Shown piece by piece: positions 18,201 through 27,100 of a stretch of DNA of 64,000 nt. A program made the position numbers and the translations under genes. Source of the DNA: Microbacteriaceae bacterium PS02070 (GTDB lineage: Bacteria; Actinomycetota; Actinomycetes; Actinomycetales; Microbacteriaceae); assembly GCA_029959865.1 (NCBI GenBank), contig JASCPE010000009.1, forward strand, positions 1-64,000. Direction: 5' to 3'. Position 1 is the stretch's first letter. The number at the start of each line of letters is the position of its first letter. The notes under the pieces were generated by a model, which was not told the DNA's origin, did not search any database, and worked only from the letters and a program-made list of their open reading frames with translations.

Positions 18201-19188
18201 GCCAGGACGCCCCGGGGCGCGAAAGTCTGGGAAGAAGGGTGCCCCGAAGGGGACCGGCGGGAACAACCGCAAGTCGCTGGAGGGCCGTGGCCCGACCCCC
18301 AAGGCAACGGACCGAGCATGGCACGTCGCCGGGAAGCGCAAGGCTGCCCAGGAGCGTTTTGCCGCAGCGGGCGGCAAGGGCAAGCCGGGCGGTGCCCGTC
18401 AAGGGGGTTCATCGGCGCGCTCGGGTAAGTCTCGTGACGATACCGAGACCGTGACCGGACGCAACAGTGTCCTGGAAGCGTTGCGCGCGCGCATCCCGGC
18501 AACGGCCTTCTACATCGCCCAGCGCGTGGAGATGGACGACCGAGTGAAGGAGATTCTCTCCCTCGCGCGCAACCGCGAGATTCCCGTCCTTGAGGTCACC
18601 CGCCCGGAGCTGGACCGGATGGCCGGTTTCGATGGCGTGCATCAGGGGGTCGCGCTGAAGGTGCCGCCGTACGAGTACGCGCACCCGCAGGATCTTCTGG
18701 AGGAGATCTACGATCGGGATGAGCTGCCGCTGCTGGTCGCTCTGGACGGGATCACAGACCCACGCAATCTCGGTGCGATCATCCGTTCGACGGCCGCGTT
18801 CGAGGGTCACGGTGTGATCGTTCCGCAGCGCCGCGCCGCGGGCGTCACAGCGACGGCGTGGAAGACCAGCGCCGGTGCGGCTGCGCGCTTGCCGGTGGCG
18901 GTCGCTCCCAACCTCACCACGACTCTCAAGGAGTTCAAGAAGCAGGGCGTCTTCGTGCTCGGCCTTGATGGTGATGGCGACGTGTCGCTCCCCGAACTTG
19001 ACCTCGCCGACCGTCCGCTCGTCATCGTGGTCGGCTCGGAGGGCAAGGGGCTGTCGCGCTTGGTGGCCGAGACGTGTGACCAGATCGTATCGATCCCGAT
19101 CTCTTCGGCGACCGAGTCGCTCAACGCCGGGATCGCGGCGAGCGTCGCGCTGTACCAGATCAACGTCTTTCGAGCCTCGGCGGACTGA
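18193..19188 (+). CDS. rlmB: 23S rRNA (guanosine-2'-O)-methyltransferase RlmB
   Basis: SpoU-family enzyme modifying 23S rRNA. Residues 1 to about 85 form a Lys/Arg/Gly-rich basic extension. They are followed by the RNA-binding substrate domain (TVTGRNSVLEALRARIPA) and the knotted catalytic domain with motif 1 DPRNLGAIIRSTAAFEGHGV, motif 2 IVVGSEGKGLSRLV and motif 3 ISIPISSATESLNAGIAAS. The cysS-rlmB order is conserved in actinomycetes. Confidence 0.93.
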   Translation: MTKPGRPGARKSGKKGAPKGTGGNNRKSLEGRGPTPKATDRAWHVAGKRKAAQERFAAAGGKGKPGGARQGGSSARSGKSRDDTETVTGRNSVLEALRARIPATAFYIAQRVEMDDRVKEILSLARNREIPVLEVTRPELDRMAGFDGVHQGVALKVPPYEYAHPQDLLEEIYDRDELPLLVALDGITDPRNLGAIIRSTAAFEGHGVIVPQRRAAGVTATAWKTSAGAAARLPVAVAPNLTTTLKEFKKQGVFVLGLDGDGDVSLPELDLADRPLVIVVGSEGKGLSRLVAETCDQIVSIPISSATESLNAGIAASVALYQINVFRASAD

Positions 19189-19241
19189 ACCGGAACTACG
19201 ATCGAGTCAGACGCACCGCGCGCAGACTGAAGGGACGATCC

Positions 19242-19877
19242 ATGGCTCACATTGCCGTCATCGGCGGAACGGGATTCGCTGGCTCGCACATTGTGCAGGA
19301 GGCCGTCGATCGCGGTCACACCGTTCTTTCCATCGCTCGGAAGGTGCCCGCTCAGCGCATCGAGGGAGCCACGTACCTGGAGGGGACGATTCTCGATGTC
19401 CCCGCGCTCGTGCGGGAGATCGAGGGTGTCGACGTCGTCGTCTCGGCTCTCTCGCCGCGTGGTGACATGGCGGGCCTCGTGCGCCCCAACCTCGCGGAGC
19501 TGTTCGCGGCACTTCCCGATACCGTGCGCCTCGGCGTCATCGGTGGCGCCGGCGGAAGCCTCGTATCCGAGGGCGGCCCGCGCCTCATCGACTGCGGCTT
19601 CCCGGAGGCGTTCAAAGCCGAGGCGGAAGAAGCCATCGGTGAGTTGGAAGATCTGCAGGCGTCGGGGCGGACCAACTGGTTCTTCGTCCACCCTGCGGCG
19701 GAGTTCGGCGCGCGCACGCCCGGTGAGCGCACGGGTCACTACCGCACCGGCGGGGACGTCCTCGTGACCGATGCCGAGGGAAAGTCGTCCATCTCCGGCG
19801 CAGATCTGGCGGTCGCCGTCGTAGACGAGATCGAGAACCCTCAGCACGAGGGTCAACGCTTCACCGTCGGTTACTGA
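19242..19877 (+). CDS. NAD(P)-binding SDR-type oxidoreductase
   Basis: The 211-residue protein opens with a Rossmann motif (IAVIGGTGFAGSHIVQEAVDRG; the first-strand G-x-x-G-x-x-G is intact), then EGTILDVPALVREIEGVDVVVSALSP. It fits the NAD(P)H-binding atypical SDR group related to YwnB and Rv-type NmrA proteins. The reaction is unknown. It has an AGGGACGATCC ribosome binding site upstream and is convergent with the DUF4032 gene, with only 1 nt between the two stops. Confidence 0.86.
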   Translation: MAHIAVIGGTGFAGSHIVQEAVDRGHTVLSIARKVPAQRIEGATYLEGTILDVPALVREIEGVDVVVSALSPRGDMAGLVRPNLAELFAALPDTVRLGVIGGAGGSLVSEGGPRLIDCGFPEAFKAEAEEAIGELEDLQASGRTNWFFVHPAAEFGARTPGERTGHYRTGGDVLVTDAEGKSSISGADLAVAVVDEIENPQHEGQRFTVGY

Positions 19878-19878
19878 C

Positions 19879-21186
19879 TCAGACCAGATCGCGCCAGTCG
19901 ACGTCGGGTTCGTCGTCGTCGACGGTCGTTGTCGCGCCGGTGACGATCGGGATCGAGAGCGTCTCTGTCGGCGGACCCATGATGGTGGCTTCGTCGCGCC
20001 GGTGACGCAGCACGTTGTCGATGTAGGAGGCAATCACCTCGGCCAGTGGAACCGACCCCCCGCGCTCCTGGGACATGTACCACCGATGCTCCAGAACCTG
20101 GTGGTAGACCTCGGCCGGTTCCAGCTTCTTGCGGAGCTCGGCAGGGATGGCGGAGACCACCGGCTCGAAGACGCGGGTGAGCCACTCGTGGGCGACCATC
20201 TCCTCGTCCGAGCCCAGGCGTGACACGCGAGCTGCGAACTCATCCATGTCGTTGAGGAGTCGCCGGGCCTGGTTCTCCTCCACGTCGAGCCCGGTGAGGC
20301 GAAGAAGTCTGCGCTGGTGGTGACCGGCGTCGACGACTTTCGGCTGGATCGCGAGACGCGCCCCATCGGGCGTGCGCTCGATCGCCATTTCGTCGATGTC
20401 GAATCCGAGCGCGTTCAGGCGTTCAACGCGCTCGGTGATGTGCCAGGCCTCGTTCGCATCGAACGTCTCCTCGTCGGTGAGCGCAGCCCACAGGTGACGG
20501 TACGACGTCATGATGCCATCGGCGACAGCGACCGCATCGAGGGGGCCCTCGAGCTTTCCGCCCGCTTCGAGGTCCATCAATTCTCCGGCGATATTGACCC
20601 GCGCGATCTCCAGGTCGTGTTCGCGTTGTCCCGCCGTCAGTCCACCTTCGTGCAGCTCTCCGGTCTCGGCATCGACGAGATACGCGGCGAAGGCACCGGC
20701 GTCCCGGCGGAACAGTGCGTTGGAGAGGGAGACGTCGCCCCAGAAGAAGCCGATGTTGTGCAGCCGGACGAGCAGCAGCGCGAGTGCGTCGACGAGCCGA
20801 TTCGCCGTATCGGGGCGCAGGGCTTGTGTGAAGAGCGCGCGGTAGGGGAGGGAGAAGCGCAGATGTGCGGTGACGAGGGCGGCCGGGAGTTCGTCGCCCT
20901 CATCGGTGCGGCGGCCGTCAATGACAGCGACGCGTTCGACGCACGGCGCATCGAGCCGAGCGAGTGCGCCGAGCATGTCGTACTCGCGGCGTGCCATCTC
21001 GGCCGTCGTCTCCTTCACCGCGATGACCTTGCCGGCCAGGCTGGAGAAGCGCACGAGGTGTCGTGAGATGCCCTTGGGGAGGGAGACGATCGAGTCCTTC
21101 GGCCAGTCGGCGAGCGACAGCTGCCAGGGGAGTGCGAGGAGCTCGGGATTGATGCTGCTGGCGGTGATGCTCAGCGAACCTGCCAT
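19879..21186 (-). CDS. DUF4032 domain protein (kinase-like fold)
   Basis: The 435-residue protein is a DUF4032 family member. The N-terminal half resembles a lipopolysaccharide-kinase fold (LVRFSSLAGKVIAVKETTAEMARREYDML, then HNIGFFWGDVSLSNALFRRDAGAFAAYLVDAETGEL, with kinase-like HxD and DAE metal positions). The C-terminal half is the DUF4032 region (EVYHQVLEHRWYMSQERGGSVPLAEVIASYIDNVL). Function is not established in the family. It is followed by the UgpC-type ATPase after a hairpin, reading the same strand. Confidence 0.88.
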   Translation of the reverse strand: MAGSLSITASSINPELLALPWQLSLADWPKDSIVSLPKGISRHLVRFSSLAGKVIAVKETTAEMARREYDMLGALARLDAPCVERVAVIDGRRTDEGDELPAALVTAHLRFSLPYRALFTQALRPDTANRLVDALALLLVRLHNIGFFWGDVSLSNALFRRDAGAFAAYLVDAETGELHEGGLTAGQREHDLEIARVNIAGELMDLEAGGKLEGPLDAVAVADGIMTSYRHLWAALTDEETFDANEAWHITERVERLNALGFDIDEMAIERTPDGARLAIQPKVVDAGHHQRRLLRLTGLDVEENQARRLLNDMDEFAARVSRLGSDEEMVAHEWLTRVFEPVVSAIPAELRKKLEPAEVYHQVLEHRWYMSQERGGSVPLAEVIASYIDNVLRHRRDEATIMGPPTETLSIPIVTGATTTVDDDEPDVDWRDLV

Positions 21187-21215
21187 GCCGTTCCTGTCGG
21201 TGTCGTGAAACGAGA

Positions 21216-21252
21216 CGGCGGCGTGGGAGGCCAGAGCTCTCCCACGCCGCCG
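21216..21252 (-). terminator. Hairpin between the ATPase gene and the DUF4032 gene
   Basis: A 14-bp perfect inverted repeat (CGGCGGCGTGGGAG and complement) with a 9-nt loop lies downstream of the ATP-binding protein gene. A T-rich tract is short, so termination strength is uncertain. Confidence 0.7.
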
Positions 21253-21266
21253 AGTGTGTCGGACGC

Positions 21267-22370
<1,104 letters not shown>

Positions 22371-22616
22371 TTTCTTCTCCTTCACCGGCAGGTACGTGCC
22401 GGACGATCCGTAGTGAGGATGAGCGGGGGCAAACCCGCACGCCCACCGTTGGGCGTGCCATCAGTATGGCACGGGCGCACCCTCGGCACGATGGCCTGCG
22501 TGTCGGCCGTTTCTCAGAATCTCTCACTACCATCGGTCGCGGCGCTTTCCCGATCGCCACCACCTGACGCGTGTGAGGCTCTGTCTCGCAGGCGACGACG
22601 TATTTTCCGAGGTCTG

Positions 22617-23606
22617 ATGTCCGACGACAACTCCCACACTCCGGCAGTTCCCGACCGGCGCGAGGCGCTGCGTCAGAAAGCGCATCGCGTGCGCACCAAG
22701 CAGTCTCGTCATCGCGTTCTGCGCGGGACACTGCTCTCCATCGGTGCCGTCATTGCCGTCGCTGCTGTCGCCGTGGGTGTGACCGCCGCCGTCGGATCCG
22801 CGATGAACCGTCCGCAGCTCGCCCCCTCGGGTGAGAACGGGGATGGGTTCCCCGTCACGAACGCCGCAGACGTGGCAAGCATCACCGGCACCGAGTCTCT
22901 CGATGCCGCGGCGACTCCGGACGCGACCCCCACCGAGGCAGCCGAAGACGTTTCTGAGGCGAGCCCGAGCCCCAGCGCGACGGAGGCTCCTGCTGTCGAC
23001 ATCCGCGTGTACGTCGACTACCTCTCGCCCGGCGCGCGGGAATGGCAGGTCGCGAACGCGCCGCAGCTCTCCACCTGGGTCAGCACGGGAGCGGCCGATC
23101 TCACCTACTACCCGGTGTCGATGCTGGCCGCCAAGTCGAACGGCACGAAGTACTCGCTGCGCGCTGCCGGTGCGGCCGCGTGCGTCGCGTCGTACTCACC
23201 GGACACCTTCTTCACCTTCAACAACGAGCTCCTTGTTCGTCAGCCCACCGCGGAAGAAGACGGCTTCTCCGATGTGGAACTGGCTGACATCGCGCAGGCG
23301 ACCGGCGTGACCGACCTCGCAAAGGTCCGCGGCTGCATCGAGGACAAGGCCTTCGTCTCGTGGGTGCAGGATGCCACCGAGCGTGCTGTAGAAGGCATCC
23401 CGGACACCGACGACCTCTCGCTGACGGGCACCCCGACGGTCCTCGTGAACGGGCGCGCGTATGTCGGCGCTCTCGACGACCCCGACGAGTTCGCGCAGTT
23501 CGTGCTGACCAGCGCCAGCGACGACTACTACCGCGACCAGGAGACGCCGACGCCAAGCGCGACGCCCACCGAGGCTGAAGAGGATTCTTCCGATTCGCAG
23601 GAGTGA
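22617..23606 (+). CDS. Membrane-anchored DsbA-like thioredoxin-fold protein lacking CXXC
   Basis: A 329-residue protein with a cytoplasmic N-terminus, one membrane helix (about residues 38-62, GTLLSIGAVIAVAAVAVGVTA), a Thr/Pro/Glu-rich linker and an extracytoplasmic DsbA-like domain. The strand followed by the active-site region reads VDYLSPGAREW; the usual C-x-x-C is absent. Two isolated cysteines (AACVAS and RGCIED) remain and may pair. The cis-Pro loop is kept as GTPTVLVNGRAY. A role as a non-redox chaperone or sensor is inferred. Start chosen at MSDDNSH; upstream in-frame codons are not convincing. Confidence 0.85.
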   Translation: MSDDNSHTPAVPDRREALRQKAHRVRTKQSRHRVLRGTLLSIGAVIAVAAVAVGVTAAVGSAMNRPQLAPSGENGDGFPVTNAADVASITGTESLDAAATPDATPTEAAEDVSEASPSPSATEAPAVDIRVYVDYLSPGAREWQVANAPQLSTWVSTGAADLTYYPVSMLAAKSNGTKYSLRAAGAAACVASYSPDTFFTFNNELLVRQPTAEEDGFSDVELADIAQATGVTDLAKVRGCIEDKAFVSWVQDATERAVEGIPDTDDLSLTGTPTVLVNGRAYVGALDDPDEFAQFVLTSASDDYYRDQETPTPSATPTEAEEDSSDSQE

Positions 23607-23678
23607 CCCCCTCCGTCCCTCGGTTCGGGAAGGTCGCCGTTTAACCGCGCCTCGCCGGGTCGATAGGATGGAGGCTTC

Positions 23679-23754
23679 GCCGGCTTGGCGCAATTGGTAG
23701 CGCACCGTACTTGTAATACGGGGGTTGCAGGTTCAAGTCCTGTAGCCGGCACCA
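23679..23754 (+). tRNA. tRNA-Thr (anticodon TGT)
   Basis: A complete cloverleaf. The acceptor stem is GCCGGCT/AGCCGGC, the D stem GCGC/GCGC, the anticodon stem CCGTA/TACGG around loop CTTGTAA (anticodon TGT, reading ACA), the T stem GCAGG/CCTGT, discriminator A and an encoded CCA at 23752-23754. The 3' part from the anticodon onward is repeated exactly at 30024-30072, which marks this gene as the integration site of the adjacent island. Confidence 0.97.
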
Positions 23755-23761
23755 CACCTCA
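23713..23761 (+). repeat. Attachment-site repeat, attL copy (in tRNA-Thr)
   Basis: A 49-bp segment starting in the anticodon (GTAATACGGGGG...) and running through the tRNA 3' end, CCA and CACCTCA. It is identical to 30024-30072. The start at the anticodon is typical for tyrosine-recombinase integration into tRNA genes. Confidence 0.92.
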
Positions 23762-24142
23762 GTGAGTCTCTGACCACCGGCTCTCTTTGGGAGCTCCGCC
23801 GCACACGTCACCATCGGTCGCCATTGGCAACCATGCAGGTCAGCCGAGTCGCCAGCACTCGCGCTGCGACACTGTATGGGTGAGTACCGTCACTCGCGAA
23901 GGACGGGGCTCTGGTTCGCTGGGCAACATCGGATCCACCGCGTCGGCAACTGATCTATTGCTCGGCGGCCCTGTCGAGCCAACTCACTGTGATACGGCGG
24001 GGTTCATGTGCTGCCCTGAGCTGAGGAGAGACGATGCACTCGGGTAACCGACGACCCCGACAGTCTCTGGCGCGTAGATACGATGTGGAACACGGCGCAT
24101 CGCGTGACAATCCTCGCGGGCCGACTGACACAGAGGGGCGAT
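23762..24142. other. Non-coding left part of the island
   Basis: About 380 bp between the attL repeat and the giant gene. I see no convincing ORF with a ribosome binding site, no recombinase and no clear repeat. The stretch presumably holds the promoter of the giant gene; no good -35/-10 pair stands out. An alternative ATG start for the giant gene falls at 24083. Confidence 0.6.
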
Positions 24143-27100
24143 GTGGGGACTAGCAACGAAACTCGCGCGGCGCTGAAGACGTGGCGCGAAGGCCTAATCG
24201 GACTGGACCGGCGAAGCCGTCTCCTTCGATTCAGGGCGCCCAAGACTTCCTCGCTGAACCTCGACGGTCCCTCCGCAGACGTGATCCTCGAGATGCTCCG
24301 ATCTGGCAAACTTCAGAGCTTCGTCGGCGACGTCACTGACCCGGCAACTGGCGCAACCAGCCCTGCCCGCAGCGGCGCTTTCCTTCATGTTCCGAGGGCT
24401 GATACAGAGATTGGTCCGGTCGTGCGCACACTGATGCGCCGCGCGAACGAAGAGTTCCTCGACCGCGGACTCTCTGTCCTTTACGTCGCGTTCGGGATGC
24501 TGAAATGGAAGGACGTCGACGGATCGGACATGACAAGCCCGATCTACCTCCTGCCCGTCGAACTGGTCCCCGAAGGACCCCGCGCAACGCCGCGAATCAA
24601 AGGCGGCGAAGACGACGCCGTGCTGAATCCTGCCCTCCCGCTCCGTCTCAACGAGTTCGGAGTTGGCCTTCCAACCTACGAAGACGTCGACGGGCTGAAC
24701 CTGACCGAGATCCTTGACCGATACAGGGCGGCACTCGCCAAAGCGAAGGACTTCAAGGTATGGAGTCTGGAGCCCGAAGTTCACCTGGCCACCTTCTCGT
24801 TCGCCAAAGAAGCGATGTACAAAGATCTTCTCGAAAATGAGGCGGTCATCATCGAGCATCCTGTGATCCGCGCGCTCGCGAACGCAGACCCCACCACCCA
24901 AACCGTCGAGTTCCAGTTCGAACCGGTCGACCCGGCTGACATCGACGAGGCCGCTCCTCCCGAGCGTACTCCGCTCGTCCTCGACGCTGACTCGTCCCAA
25001 CGCGCCGCCGTCGCTGCGGCTCTCGCCGGACGCAGCTTCGTTATGGATGGTCCGCCCGGCACCGGCAAGTCTCAGACCATCGCCAACATGATCGGCGCGC
25101 TCATGCACGCGGGCAGGTCAGTCCTCTTCGTCTCCGAGAAGATCGCCGCTCTCGACGTAGTGAAGAACCGCCTCAAGGACAGCGGACTCGACAGCTACCT
25201 GTTCGAGCTGCACTCGCACAAGACGAACCGGAAAGACGTTGCGACAGAGCTGCTGCGAACTCTCGACAATGTGGCCCAGCCCCCGCGGGCAATGACGGGA
25301 CCGTCTCGAACAGCACTTGAGGACCGCCGTCGTCGGCTTAGTTCCTACGCGCTGGCAATGAACGAAGTGCGCTCGCCGCTCCAAGCCTCGCTCCACGACA
25401 TCCTCGGGGAACTCGCCAAGCTCGTTCACGTGCCCGTCGCCCCCGCCCCGAAACGTCCACCACTACAGCTGTCAGAGGAGGGACGCGCGGCGCTCACCGA
25501 CACGCTGACGCGGCTGGAACGCACGTGGCGTCCCGCCGCACAGGGCGTCACCTTCCTCTGGCGAGGAGTGACTGACCACTCGTCACTCGAGTCGCGGTTG
25601 TATACCGCGCGCACCGCGCTGGAAGAGCTTCAGGGCACTATTCAGCTCAACCGGGAACTCGTTGAGGCCTTCGACCTCACCATGCCTCGCCACACGCAGA
25701 CCCTGCTCGAGCTGCTCGATCTCCAACACGCGCGACGCCCCCCATTCATCAATGACGAGTGGCTTATTGCGGTAGAGCCGACTGCTGTCCGCGCCGACCG
25801 CGAACGACTCGGCGAACTTGTCGGCAACTATCACAGCACTTCCGGCAATGTCGTTGCGTTGGCCGGAGTCGGGTACGACCTGCTCCCCGTTGAGTTCCCC
25901 GCACCGCCCACCGGCGTCATCGCTCATGGTGCCATCGACCTGAACGGGCTCACCGCGTCGACTTTGCGCGAGACAGCGGATACCTTCGCGATGCGCGCGG
26001 CCTCCCTGACCGCCGCAGTCACGGCAACCGACAACCTCGCCCACCTCGTCGGGGCGCCTGAACCCGTCTCATTCGCCGACGCCGACCGCGTCGTGCGGAT
26101 CGCCGACATTCATCGAGATTTCCCCGGGCTTGAAGCATCCTGGCTTACGAGCGCCGGCGTCCGAACGGCACGCGATGCAGCGAGTACGCTTCAACTGAAG
26201 TCCCTAGGGCTTGACCGATCTGAGACCCAGGCGAATGAACTCTTCTCCTCAAACGCGCTGACGGCCCCGTTGCGCGAGCTTCAGGATCGGTTCACCAACC
26301 TTCACACCGGTCTCCGCAAACTCTCGGGCGCTTACAGGGCGGACAAGAAGATGGTCGGGTCCCTCCTTGCTGACGCGAAACAGGTGAAGTCTGGTATCGC
26401 TCGCCTCTCAGACGCCATCGCGTGGGCGGACGCGGCAGGCGACTTCGAAGCTGCCGGAATCGCCTACGGCCCCGCGTTGGGACGCTGGTGGCAGGGGCGG
26501 GAGACCGACTGGGACGCTCTCACGCGGTTCCTGGCGGCAGCTGAGGAGGTCGTGACCTTAACCGGTGACCACGTGTCGCCGTCAATGGTGACCTACCTTG
26601 CTTCCACCGCGGTCGATCCTGCCCAGGTGGGCGTCGTAGACGGGGTGCGTCAGGAATTGGCGAGCTGGCGCAGCAGTGTGGCGCCGCCACCCGCACTCGC
26701 GGGTCGACCCGAACTCCTCGTCGAGCCACTCGCGGCGTCGATGGCTTGGTTGGCGGCGCACATCGAGCCGATGCGAAGTGCAGCCGCGAGGATCGAAGCT
26801 GTATCGGCCCGCACCACCAGGGACCATACTCTGGCCGAGGCGGAGATCGTGATCGAGGCTGCGGCGGCCGCGCGAGCATCCGAAGATGCTCTGGACGCCG
26901 TCGCGGCCCATATGAGCGTCCAGTTCGGCGAACTCTACGGTGGCTATGCAACTGACATGGCAAGGCTGGACGCCGCACTCGAGTGGGCTAGCGGCGTTCG
27001 GGAGCGAGCAGGCGCCGCACTTACGTCTGAACAGGTGTCCGCTATGCAAGGCTCCTCTCCGCTAGAGACCCTCACATCTATCCGCGAGAAGTGGGAGAAC

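Noticed and set aside
23528..23755. Minus-strand frame beginning MVPATGLEPATP over the tRNA
   Set aside because: It is the classic spurious translation of a tRNA gene.
23787..24047. 86-residue ORF left of the giant gene
   Set aside because: No ribosome binding site, Ser/Gly/Thr-rich with no domain, probably chance.
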